A stretch of 64,000 nucleotides of DNA from Pseudomonas crudilactis (GTDB lineage: Bacteria > Pseudomonadota > Gammaproteobacteria > Pseudomonadales > Pseudomonadaceae): contig NZ_WXVV01000008.1 in NCBI RefSeq assembly GCF_013433315.1, positions 1 to 64,000 of the forward strand. Reading direction: 5' to 3'. The notes under the pieces are model-generated. The model worked only from the letters and a program-made list of their open reading frames with translations, was not told the origin of the DNA and searched no databases. Position numbers and translations under genes: made by a program. Positions 51,068 through 58,660 of the stretch are shown here, in pieces. Numbering within the stretch: the stretch's first letter is position 1; every line of letters begins with the position of its first letter.

Positions 51068-51532
51068 CTTTCCTACCTCGGTGTAATAGTTGTTTTTGTA
51101 TGACCCTGTTGTAACGGGGCGGGGGCCATAGAACCATTCGACGATGGTAGTAACAAGCCCCTACAAAACATCCAGATACCCCAAACGCAGGCCCCACGCC
51201 ATTTATTCAGACATCCCACAACCCTGTGGGAGCTTGCCTGCAAGCGATTCAGACAACTCGGTCCCACAGACAAAACACCCGGTTATCAATCCCCATCTCA
51301 AGGGATTGTTACCAAATCTGCCAAAGGTGTTTATCAAAACCCGCTCTGTTTACCCCCGCTCCATCCCCCTAAAATTCACCTCGCCGACAAGGCAAACGCG
51401 ATTAACAACGATACAGCCCCCACGAAGGCCGTTAATCCAGCTCTCCAAGTAATAACTGCAAACGATGAAGTTACACACGCAACCCCATAAAGGTTGCGTG
51501 ACCCCACTCGACCTCAAAAAGGTAAATTTGAA
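51068..51532. other. Intergenic region acsA / DUF2790 gene
   Basis: About 465 bp. A degenerate REP remnant (TGTGGGAGCTTGCCTGCAAGCGA) is at about 51226-51248. I see no gene or structured RNA in the rest. Confidence 0.4.
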
Positions 51533-51793
51533 ATGAAAGCTTTATTGGTTCTGGCCCTCAGCAGTCTGTGCGCAACCGCCATGGCAGACGAGGTCCCGAC
51601 TGATGTCGCACAGCAACAACCGGTGATCGAGGAATACACTTACTCCACTCACCTGGACATCGCCAACGTTGTATCGATGAGTGAAATTCCCAACGTCTGC
51701 GAAGTAGTACCGGCAAAAATGGAGTACGACGACTCCAAGGGCCAGCGCCACATCCTGCGTTACAGCGTCATGGGCAACGGCTGCACCAATTGA
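51533..51793 (+). CDS. Small secreted DUF2790-type protein
   Basis: This 86-residue exported protein has the signal peptide MKALLVLALSSLCATAMADE. A short domain follows, with YSTHLDIANVVSMSEIPNVC and a second cysteine in VMGNGCTN. The layout matches the DUF2790 family, which is abundant in Pseudomonas and has no settled function. AAAAAGGT lies 8 nt before the ATG. It is a single gene upstream of nrdB, followed by a weak hairpin. Confidence 0.75.
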   Translation: MKALLVLALSSLCATAMADEVPTDVAQQQPVIEEYTYSTHLDIANVVSMSEIPNVCEVVPAKMEYDDSKGQRHILRYSVMGNGCTN

Positions 51794-52335
51794 TGATTCG
51801 AGACTGCACCGAATTGGATCTCTCAGCGCTTCATTGAGGGTCGATTCCAGCCCGACTTCGGTCGGGCTCAGTTGTGTTTGAAGCCGGCAAAAATGCTTGC
51901 AAAACACTAGATGTAGTGAAAAACCGGTTTTTTTGTTCGTTTTTTGAGCAAATCGACAATTGCGAGATTTTTGCGAAAAAAAATCTATCCCTGGCAAAGC
52001 CCTGTAAACCCTCACTCTCATCGAAAAACCACCCTCCTCGACCGCTCCATGCGCGGATTCGCCTCAGCACAGCCGTGTTTTTTTCCCTATAATGCCGCCC
52101 CATACGGGTCAGCAATATTCCCTTACAGGGAGCAAAAGCCATTCTGAAGCCCCGCAGCAGCGTTCAACGCTGATTGCGCCCATCAGAGGCTCTCGGAACC
52201 CGTCAAAATTTCTGTTTATTTGCCTGCGTGCATCGCTGCAAAAAACGACATCCAACGCGGTCTGTACGACCGTGTGAAAAACCAACCAATCAGGTTTCAC
52301 ACGGGCACAGGCCCTCACGCAGGAGACGACACGTC
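51794..52335. other. Long leader/promoter region of nrdB with NrdR-like box
   Basis: A hairpin at 51849-51868 (AGCCCGAC / GTCGGGCT) ends the upstream gene weakly. ACACTAGATGTAGTGA at 51904-51919 matches the NrdR box ACACWATATATWGTGT at 13 of 16 positions. A TATAAT is at 52088-52093. The 51920-52000 stretch is unusually T/A-rich. No gene is supported. Confidence 0.5.
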
Positions 52336-53586
52336 ATGCTGAGCTGGGACGAATTCGACAAAGAAGACAGTGAAGTAGCAACCGTGAAAGGCGCCAACGC
52401 CGGCCACGCTACTGAAGCCAACATGGACCGCCTCGACAACGCTGGCGGTGCCGCCGCGATCGAAGCTCGCGCCGTGACCGCCGACGACTCGGCCGCTGTC
52501 GCCCGCGCCAAGGCTGCACTGAACTCCCTCGACGTCGCCGAAGGCCTCGCCGAACTCGAAGGCGCCTCCGCCCGTGTCGCCGTTGACGAAAAGCGCATGA
52601 TCAACTGCCGCGCCGACCTCAACCAACTCGTGCCATTCAAGTACGACTGGGCCTGGCAGAAATACCTGGACGGTTGCGCAAACCACTGGATGCCGCAAGA
52701 AGTCAACATGACCGCCGACATCGCCCTCTGGAAAGACCCGGAAGGCCTGACCGACGACGAGCGCCGCATCGTCATGCGCAACCTCGGTTTCTTCTCCACC
52801 GCCGACTCCCTGGTTGCCAACAACCTGGTACTGGCCGTGTACCGCCTGATCACCAACCCGGAATGCCGCCAGTACATCCTGCGCCAGGCTTTCGAAGAAG
52901 CGATCCACACCCACGCCTACCAGTACTGCATCGAATCGCTGGCCATGGATGAAGGCGAAATCTTCAACATGTACCACGAGATCCCATCGGTCGCTAAAAA
53001 AGCCGCCTGGGGCCTGAAGTACACCCGCTCGATCTCCGATCCGAAGTTCGAAACCGGCACCCCGGACACCGACAAAGAACTGCTGCGCAACCTGATCGCC
53101 TACTACTGCGTTCTGGAAGGCATCTTCTTCTACTGCGGCTTCACCCAGATCCTGTCCATGGGCCGCCGCAACAAAATGACCGGCGTCGCCGAGCAGTTCC
53201 AGTACATCCTGCGCGACGAATCCATGCACCTGAACTTCGGCATCGACGTGATCAACCAGATCAAAATCGAAAACCCGCATTTGTGGGATGCCGAAATGAA
53301 GGAAGAAGCGACCCAAATGATTCTGCAGGGTACGCAGCTGGAGATCGAATACGCGCGTGACACCATGCCTCGCGGGGTGTTGGGTATGAACGCGGCGATG
53401 ATGGAGGACTACCTGAAGTTCATCGCTAACCGTCGTTTGTCGCAGATTGGTTTGAAAGAAGAGTATCCAGGGACGACTAACCCGTTCCCTTGGATGAGCG
53501 AGATTATGGACTTGAAGAAAGAGAAGAATTTCTTTGAGACTCGGGTTATTGAGTATCAGACTGGTGGGGCGTTGAGCTGGGATTGA
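52336..53586 (+). CDS. nrdB: Class Ia ribonucleotide reductase beta subunit NrdB
   Basis: NrdB carries the diiron-tyrosyl radical for ribonucleotide reduction. The 416-residue product starts [20 protein letters not shown] and has the roughly 75-residue N-terminal extension seen in Pseudomonas NrdB. Metal-ligand helices are visible: [45 protein letters not shown] and [20 protein letters not shown]. The C-terminal tail is [10 protein letters not shown]. The start is ATG 52336. nrdA is not adjacent on the left, where the 540-bp leader is preceded by a DUF2790 gene. Confidence 0.96.
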   Translation: MLSWDEFDKEDSEVATVKGANAGHATEANMDRLDNAGGAAAIEARAVTADDSAAVARAKAALNSLDVAEGLAELEGASARVAVDEKRMINCRADLNQLVPFKYDWAWQKYLDGCANHWMPQEVNMTADIALWKDPEGLTDDERRIVMRNLGFFSTADSLVANNLVLAVYRLITNPECRQYILRQAFEEAIHTHAYQYCIESLAMDEGEIFNMYHEIPSVAKKAAWGLKYTRSISDPKFETGTPDTDKELLRNLIAYYCVLEGIFFYCGFTQILSMGRRNKMTGVAEQFQYILRDESMHLNFGIDVINQIKIENPHLWDAEMKEEATQMILQGTQLEIEYARDTMPRGVLGMNAAMMEDYLKFIANRRLSQIGLKEEYPGTTNPFPWMSEIMDLKKEKNFFETRVIEYQTGGALSWD

Positions 53587-53600
53587 CACGATACAAAATA

Positions 53601-53626
53601 GAGCTGCCGAATGGCGGCTCTTTTTC
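53601..53626 (+). terminator. Rho-independent terminator after nrdB
   Basis: The hairpin GAGCTGCC-GAAT-GGCGGCTC is followed by T5. GC content drops sharply right after this point. Confidence 0.85.
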
Positions 53627-53649
53627 CTTATCATTTATTAAGTTAAAAA

Positions 53650-54150
53650 ATGTTAGCCTTCGCAATTATTTCAATATTAACTTTCACGATTGGCACGTGG
53701 GGGATTCTAAGTGGATCGCTTTATAGAAAGCCGCTATACCTAAGCATATTTGGACTTATTCTAGCCATCGCTGGCGGGTATATGGCCTATGCTTTCGACG
53801 TATACTCTCAAAATTCAACAATGGTAGAAATATTTGGCAATCTCAAACTATCATCTAGCCTCATCAGCTATACAGTTGTTGCAGCGGGAGGCAGCTTAAT
53901 TGCCAGCGGCATAGTATTGAAGGCCCAACACCTAGCAAAAAGAGATATCACCGAAGCAAAACTGAAAATAAAAACGCTCATATCAGAGTTGAATTCAATA
54001 AAAAAATCCGCACAGAAAATAATTCAGAACGATCAAAACCTGGATATTAAGACTCTTGAAAAAAAACTATCCCATCTGAAAGCATATTTATGTCGCATTG
54101 AAATCCGACTAAACATTGCCATGAAGGAAATAAACAAACTAAATAACTAA
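53650..54150 (+). CDS. Hypothetical membrane protein with coiled-coil tail
   Basis: This 166-residue protein is AT-rich in sequence, unlike its nrdB neighbour. It has three hydrophobic segments (FAIISILTFTIGTWGIL, LSIFGLILAIAGGYMAYAF and ISYTVVAAGGSLIASGIVL). A lysine-rich C-terminal region from about residue 100 is predicted to be coiled coil (ITEAKLKIKTLISELNSIKK onward). There is no convincing ribosome-binding site before the ATG. It converges on the 175-residue gene and ends 15 bp from it. I recognise no family. The membrane/coiled-coil build is common among defence effectors and sensors, but that is only analogy. Confidence 0.55.
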   Translation: MLAFAIISILTFTIGTWGILSGSLYRKPLYLSIFGLILAIAGGYMAYAFDVYSQNSTMVEIFGNLKLSSSLISYTVVAAGGSLIASGIVLKAQHLAKRDITEAKLKIKTLISELNSIKKSAQKIIQNDQNLDIKTLEKKLSHLKAYLCRIEIRLNIAMKEINKLNN

Positions 54151-54165
54151 AGCACAAAAATAAAA

Positions 54166-54693
54166 TTATTCCTCACCATTTGCCGCTAAACGATCTAGCA
54201 AAATCCGTGAATGAGCCTGAAGGCTACTTGATAGAACATAGAACTCCCCCCAAATTGCGCTTGCCATACCCTCACCTTCAAACTCAGCAGTAACCCCGAC
54301 CGCCCTATCGAACATCTCTCTGTTCATTTGATCTAATTTTTGCAATCGCAACCAATGATGCGAGAGAAGCTGTAGAAGTTCTGGCTCTCTGCACAGGCTA
54401 GAGAACGAATGACCAATTATTTCCCACGTAGTTAATTGCAGATCTGGATTTCGCATAGCCTTTTCCTCGGCACATAGCTCAGCCATTCTCCCCAAAATTG
54501 TTTCATTGTAAGCAAGAGACCGCACAATCACTCCCACCAGATCCGCTCTAAGTCGAAATTCACGGGCCTTCTCTTGGCCATTCTGAAAAACTGTTAATCT
54601 ATAATTAACGTACAGCGCAACAGGAAACCCAAGGACAATTCCAAGTACAGTTGCCGAAAACCCCGGTAAAAATTCTGATAGAAAAACCGACAC
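54166..54693 (-). CDS. Hypothetical membrane-anchored protein, last gene of the methyltransferase/ATPase operon
   Basis: This 175-residue protein has one N-terminal membrane segment (FSATVLGIVLGFPVALYVNY). A cytoplasmic helical region follows, rich in Leu, Arg and Glu, with SLAYNETILGRMAELCAEEK and HHWLRLQKLDQMNREMFDRA. It starts with GTG at 54693 behind a strong GGAGGT. It follows the GHKL-ATPase gene by 90 bp on the same strand. I do not recognise the family. The fixed order downstream of an ATPase suggests a membrane effector or anchor, which is inference. Confidence 0.6.
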   Translation of the reverse strand: MSVFLSEFLPGFSATVLGIVLGFPVALYVNYRLTVFQNGQEKAREFRLRADLVGVIVRSLAYNETILGRMAELCAEEKAMRNPDLQLTTWEIIGHSFSSLCREPELLQLLSHHWLRLQKLDQMNREMFDRAVGVTAEFEGEGMASAIWGEFYVLSSSLQAHSRILLDRLAANGEE

Positions 54694-54783
54694 AGCACCT
54701 CCAGCGTACCGATAAAAATCAAAATATTTTTTGGAAAAACTTATAAAAAATCGGACGAATATTTCTTCGTCCGAAAGTAAAAA

Positions 54784-56397
54784 TTAGGATTTTACAAGCT
54801 TTGCCCGATCAACCCTCTCTAACAAATAAGATGTCAAACTCAAAATATTCAAACAATCCAACTCAGTGAAAACCTTTGGAACGATGGCATCCAACGGCGC
54901 GTGAGCCACCGGATTTCTAAACCCTGTAATAAGACCTCTCGAAAGAAAGTCTTGACCGTTCTGCAAGTTAACACCAGTAACTGTCGAGATATCACCTATC
55001 TGGAGAAAAGGGGGCGACTTCGCAGAAAATGCCTTACCTGTCAAATCAGTTCCATCCTCGAGAATTCCCGTCAACTCCCGAATATGCTCACAGTAGATTT
55101 TTACACTCTGATCTGCTGCATCACCGTATTGTTTATTTTCGTAATAGCTCTTTATCCTTTCTCTCAATTTTTCATTTAAATGCCGCCAATGTAATTGAGG
55201 ATACTCAGGAATGATCTTGTGCAGAGCTTCAATCACTGGAGTAAACTTACTAAAAGCATCTTCGCCACTGAGAGATTCCAAAATTTTTGACGCATGGGAC
55301 TGAATATCTGCAGGCATTGTTGAGATCCATTTCCTAGTATCAATCCCTGTAACTTTTTTCAGATCCTCATCTTTTTTGTCTTTTCTCTGATCCCGCCAAC
55401 TAGCATTAACTTTTGAGATCAAATTTGACAAAAACTCACGAAACTCCTGCATTTCCTCATTATCCCAATTAATCGACTGCCGATTGGTAGAGATAACATC
55501 CTCAGACAGTAAATCAATGAAATCCGCTTGAATCCAACCAGTCAAATACTGGAAGAAATGACTAGATGTACTATTTGAAAAAAACTCGGGTGCATTTACC
55601 AATTTACCCCGAGAAAAGACTGAGACTCCCCTGAGCCCAGAGTTTGGCTTAATAGGAGTTTCACCTGTATATAGCTTTCCCGAAACCTTCCCCTTGTAAA
55701 AACTGTCCTCATCAACAAGCTCATCAACATCCCACTCAAACTGTTTATTTAGCTGGGCATAACGACGCTCATTGTTTACTAGCAAACTCTCACCATTAGA
55801 GTTCTGCAAGACAATATTAAAGGTACTATCAACGATGAATATCTTTGAAAGACTGTCCGCCAACCCCTCAACATCAAAAGCAGACTGACGTTTTAGTTTA
55901 GAAAGCTTAATTACTGTACCGTTTTGTTTATCAGTAGGCTCATCGGTAATTTCCGCTATAGGGTTGTAACTTCCCTCAGCACTCATCAACGCATCCCAAT
56001 CAAGAACAAACCTATTTCTTTTACCATTATTCACAGTATCTACAGTAATGACTTTGGCCAACCCAAACAACGCCAACTTTCCTAGACCTTTTTTTCCCGT
56101 TGGCAATCTTGAGAAAATCTTGGTTGGCTCATCTCCTTCATCCTTTCTTCTATTTCGACCAATCACTAGAAACTTATTTTGGATATCTGACGATGACATA
56201 CCATGACCATCATCGATGACATTAATAGAAACGGGCCGACCATTATTCTCATGAAACTTCAAGCTAACCGTCGAGGCATCAGCGTCATAGGCGTTAGATA
56301 TCAGCTCTGCCAGAGCAGGTGGAAGCGTCGAATACATCCTTACGCCAAGGTGCTCAATGGTTTTCGGGTCAAATTTCATTTCAAAACTACTGGTCAT
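54784..56397 (-). CDS. GHKL/HSP90-like ATPase with C-terminal Ymh-like domain
   Basis: This 537-residue protein has an N-terminal Bergerat-fold ATPase: ELISNAYDADAS (N box, about 31-42), IDDGHGMS (about 61-68) and TGKKGLGKLALF (about 100-111). A transducer-like region follows (LRGVSVFSRGKLVNAPEF). The C-terminal 60 residues (FRNPVAHAPLD ... LNILSLTSYLLERVDRAK) resemble the TIGR02391/Ymh domain seen in mobile-element and defence proteins. MORC/HSP90-like ATPases encoded beside cytosine methyltransferases are known in restriction-linked contexts. It begins 13 bp after the methyltransferase stop, so the two form an operon. No nuclease domain is visible in it. Confidence 0.8.
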   Translation of the reverse strand: MTSSFEMKFDPKTIEHLGVRMYSTLPPALAELISNAYDADASTVSLKFHENNGRPVSINVIDDGHGMSSSDIQNKFLVIGRNRRKDEGDEPTKIFSRLPTGKKGLGKLALFGLAKVITVDTVNNGKRNRFVLDWDALMSAEGSYNPIAEITDEPTDKQNGTVIKLSKLKRQSAFDVEGLADSLSKIFIVDSTFNIVLQNSNGESLLVNNERRYAQLNKQFEWDVDELVDEDSFYKGKVSGKLYTGETPIKPNSGLRGVSVFSRGKLVNAPEFFSNSTSSHFFQYLTGWIQADFIDLLSEDVISTNRQSINWDNEEMQEFREFLSNLISKVNASWRDQRKDKKDEDLKKVTGIDTRKWISTMPADIQSHASKILESLSGEDAFSKFTPVIEALHKIIPEYPQLHWRHLNEKLRERIKSYYENKQYGDAADQSVKIYCEHIRELTGILEDGTDLTGKAFSAKSPPFLQIGDISTVTGVNLQNGQDFLSRGLITGFRNPVAHAPLDAIVPKVFTELDCLNILSLTSYLLERVDRAKLVKS

Positions 56398-56410
56398 TTC
56401 AGCCCCATCC

Positions 56411-57454
56411 CTAGTTAAATAAGCTTAGATGCTTTCTGAATTCTACTGCGTGTCTTTTAATAAATTCTGGCGGCAATGCATTCCCTATCATTAGGGCAAC
56501 AGCGTCTTTTCCCCTCGACATAGAAAACCTATATTTAGGAGGAAATGTTTGAAGTAGTGCCGCTTCCCTTAATGTTATCGCTCTATTTTGGTCAGGATGG
56601 ATAAACCTGCCTTTTGATGGGCTGATGCATCCCCCTGTAATTGTCGGGGAAACTGTATTCCATGCCATTCGACCATAAACATCTAAATAGCCATCAGGCT
56701 TTCTAATGTGACAGGGAAGCCAATACTCAATTGGAAGATCCGTTCTGGAACCACCATCAACTGGAATTAAACTTATCATTTTATTGATTTTGTCTGTTCT
56801 TTTTACAGGCAAATCATGTAGATAATCCCCCGTATCACCTGGCGGTCTCATCCCCCCGATAGCACTCCTTACTGTCGCCACATCGGCGCTTTCAATTGGA
56901 TCGTCGATACAACCTAATAAAGATGCTTTTAGAATCATTCGTTTACGTCTTTGAGGAACACCGAATGATGCAGCGTCTTTAACCTGAACTGTCTTGTCGT
57001 CGATAAAGTAATTAAGCTTTTCAAGCTGATTCTTTACTTGCTCAATGCGATTATCTTTGGCCAGCCCCGGAACATTTTCCATCATGATAGTCTTGGGCAA
57101 CATCGCACTTACAAACTTCATAAATTCGAAAACCAGGTCATTTCTTTCGTCCACCACTGAACTTGATTTATTTCGAGTCCTATGCGAGGAGAAACCTTGA
57201 CATGGAGGGCACCCTGCAAGTAAATCTAACTCACCCGGCTTAATACTCAGATCATTCATTACATCAAAAGGGCTCAAACCTCGAATATCCCGCTCATATA
57301 GAAGATGCTCCATATGATTCAACCGGTAGGACTCAGCCGCAACCGGGTTAAATTCAACACCAGCTACAACATTAAAACCAGCATCTTTCAAGCCAACTGT
57401 TAGTCCACCAGCGCCACAAAATAGATCTATAGCAATCATTTTTTTAGACTGCAT
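56411..57454 (-). CDS. dcm: DNA (cytosine-5) methyltransferase
   Basis: This methylates the C5 of cytosine in a DNA target that cannot be deduced here. The 347-residue product has motif I IDLFCGAGGLTVGLKDAGF (about 9-27), motif IV LAGCPPCQGFS with the catalytic cysteine near residue 85, VI MMENVPGLA, VIII GVPQRRKRMIL, IX LREAALLQTFP and X MIGNALPPEF. I start at ATG 57454 (GAAGAGG upstream); a GTG seven codons earlier would overlap a small ORF. The low GC content and isolated setting point to horizontal acquisition. No cognate restriction endonuclease or Vsr gene is next to it. Confidence 0.93.
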   Translation of the reverse strand: MQSKKMIAIDLFCGAGGLTVGLKDAGFNVVAGVEFNPVAAESYRLNHMEHLLYERDIRGLSPFDVMNDLSIKPGELDLLAGCPPCQGFSSHRTRNKSSSVVDERNDLVFEFMKFVSAMLPKTIMMENVPGLAKDNRIEQVKNQLEKLNYFIDDKTVQVKDAASFGVPQRRKRMILKASLLGCIDDPIESADVATVRSAIGGMRPPGDTGDYLHDLPVKRTDKINKMISLIPVDGGSRTDLPIEYWLPCHIRKPDGYLDVYGRMAWNTVSPTITGGCISPSKGRFIHPDQNRAITLREAALLQTFPPKYRFSMSRGKDAVALMIGNALPPEFIKRHAVEFRKHLSLFN

Positions 57455-57459
57455 TCCTT

Positions 57460-57663
57460 TCAACACCTCTTCCACTTTGTAGAGATATCCGTCGCAGAAG
57501 CTATATCTTCGCCGAACTCCCTTTTCAAACTCTGAATTGGGCTAAAACTCAACGCTCCGCACCCAGAATTCACAAAAAAATTTCGATATTGTCGTATGTA
57601 CCTAACTTTGTGTAAATAACAAAAAGAATTAATTTTTACCGCAACATCATGAAGATAGCTCAT
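57460..57663 (-). CDS. Possible small ORF at the head of the methyltransferase operon
   Basis: A 67-codon frame (begins MSYLHDVAVKINSFCYLHKV) ends 5 bp before the methyltransferase ATG. It is basic and matches no family I know. The only Shine-Dalgarno-like run (GGAGGGG) is about 15 nt from its ATG. It could be a regulator gene, part of the leader, or chance. Confidence 0.25.
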   Translation of the reverse strand: MSYLHDVAVKINSFCYLHKVRYIRQYRNFFVNSGCGALSFSPIQSLKREFGEDIASATDISTKWKRC

Positions 57664-57747
57664 TTTTTAGCTTGACCCCTCCCGTATGATTCAATAGCCT
57701 CAAACTCGGTGCCTAAGAAACACCTCACACAGCGGAACGACCGCACC

Positions 57748-57776
57748 CGACAGTAGCGGCTTTTTTGTGCCTACGG
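57748..57776 (+). terminator. Hairpin with T-run upstream of the c4 RNA
   Basis: CCGC...GCGG arms (within ACCGCACCCGACAGTAGCGG) are followed by CTTTTTTG. This could terminate leaky transcription or be part of the c4 locus itself. Confidence 0.4.
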
Positions 57777-57799
57777 TTTCCCCGTGCGCATCAAAAAAC

Positions 57800-57890
57800 T
57801 CTGTTATGCCGGGAGTGGGCGAATACAAGACCCGAAAGGGGAATATGTCCGGCCCTCTGTGTGGGGTTTCTTAGCTCCCGGCACCCAGCC
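57800..57890 (+). ncRNA. c4: c4-type antisense RNA controlling the antirepressor
   Basis: The outer stem GCCGGGAG (57808-57815) / CTCCCGGC (57875-57882) closes a structure with an inner CCC-GAAA-GGG hairpin (57831-57840) and a single-stranded CCTCTGTGTGGGGTTTCTTA region (57854-57873). CCTCTGTGTG is exactly complementary to CACACAGAGG at 57907-57916, which contains the ribosome-binding site of the leader ORF just downstream. A second partial complement (CTAAGAAACACCTCACACAG) lies at 57712-57731. This is the arrangement of the phage P1/P7 c4 antisense RNAs and the c4 RNAs found before other antirepressor genes. The exact ends are not known. Confidence 0.75.
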
Positions 57891-57925
57891 TTAAGAAAGC
57901 TGACATCACACAGAGGTAAATGGAT

Positions 57926-58018
57926 ATGCCTAAAAATGTCTCCTTCGTCCCGAAGGAAATCAGCTTCAACCTCAAGATGATCTACATGCTTCCAGCATTG
58001 GAGGCCTGCCATGTCTGA
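57926..58018 (+). CDS. Leader peptide ORF translationally coupled to the antirepressor
   Basis: This 30-codon ORF (MPKNVSFVPKEISFNLKMIY...) starts 9 nt after the GAGG that is complementary to the c4 RNA. It ends overlapping the antirepressor ATG by 8 bp. It takes the place of orfx/icd in phage P1. Blocking its translation would block the antirepressor by coupling, which is the known P1 logic and is inferred here. Confidence 0.6.
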   Translation: MPKNVSFVPKEISFNLKMIYMLPALEACHV

Positions 58019-58544
58019 ACCTCACAGTTCGACTATCTTCACTCTGCACAAACTCTCTCTCCATGCCCTCCTCCTTGAAGGCCAGCCATGGTTTTGCGCA
58101 CGCGATATTGGTCGCCTGATGGGCGTCCATCTCAGTGATCGAATGGTTAGTAAACTGGACAAGGATCAGCATCGTTTTCTGTGGATTGAGTATCACCGCC
58201 AACCTGACAAGCAGTTGATGCTCAGTGAGTCCGGCGTGTATGCGCTGTTGGTGTATCACTACGTCCCAGGGAATCGTCCGTTGCGTGAATGGCTGACCCA
58301 TCAAGTAGTTCCAGCCTTACGCGATGCCGCGTCCTTGGAAAATTCGGATATGCCTATGCTGAGTTTTTTGAAATGGCCTGAGATGTCAGTGAGTCTGTTG
58401 CATTGGCAGGATGAAAGCTGGATTCGGCTACGAGACATGCCGTATTTGTTGCAGGATCAGCCACAGCTGCGAGTAACTGTCGCTAAGCCTTGGTGGAGGA
58501 AGGCTGCGGAGGTGTTTCAATCTTCGAAGCATTTGATGGGGTAG
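58011..58544 (+). CDS. BRO-N family antirepressor-like protein
   Basis: This 177-residue product has a BRO-N domain in its first half: LHALLLEGQPWFCARDIGRL, LMGVHLSDRMVSKLDKDQ, MLSESGVYALLVYH and NRPLREWLTHQVVPALR. The second half is unrelated to known DNA-binding tails. BRO-N proteins act as phage antirepressors or DNA-binding regulators. GGAGG precedes its ATG by 6 nt, and the start overlaps the leader ORF. It is downstream of a c4-type RNA. No integrase, repressor or phage structural gene is nearby, so it looks like an isolated module. Confidence 0.85.
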   Translation: MSEPHSSTIFTLHKLSLHALLLEGQPWFCARDIGRLMGVHLSDRMVSKLDKDQHRFLWIEYHRQPDKQLMLSESGVYALLVYHYVPGNRPLREWLTHQVVPALRDAASLENSDMPMLSFLKWPEMSVSLLHWQDESWIRLRDMPYLLQDQPQLRVTVAKPWWRKAAEVFQSSKHLMG

Positions 58545-58632
58545 GTGTCGTGCTTGTGAGACCACTTGCGAGAACTGTCGCTTATCTTTGTAGGAATTTT
58601 CCTAGACAGCCGTGATGGCCACTCAGTATCGT

Positions 58633-58656
58633 CCGAGGGTTTCCGACCCTCGGCGA
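58633..58656 (+). terminator. Hairpin immediately before the HNH gene start
   Basis: CCGAGGGT / ACCCTCGG is followed by CGATTTT and then directly by the HNH ATG at 58661. It could terminate antirepressor transcripts or control HNH translation. Confidence 0.55.
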
Positions 58657-58660
58657 TTTT

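Noticed and set aside
51220..51260. Full REPIN upstream of the DUF2790 gene
   Set aside because: Only one degenerate half is present (TGTGGGAGCTTGCCTGCAAGCGA) without a good inverted partner.
57700..58544. Prophage remnant because of the c4 RNA and antirepressor
   Set aside because: No integrase, repressor, att-like duplications or structural genes are visible within the window. I treat it as an isolated module.
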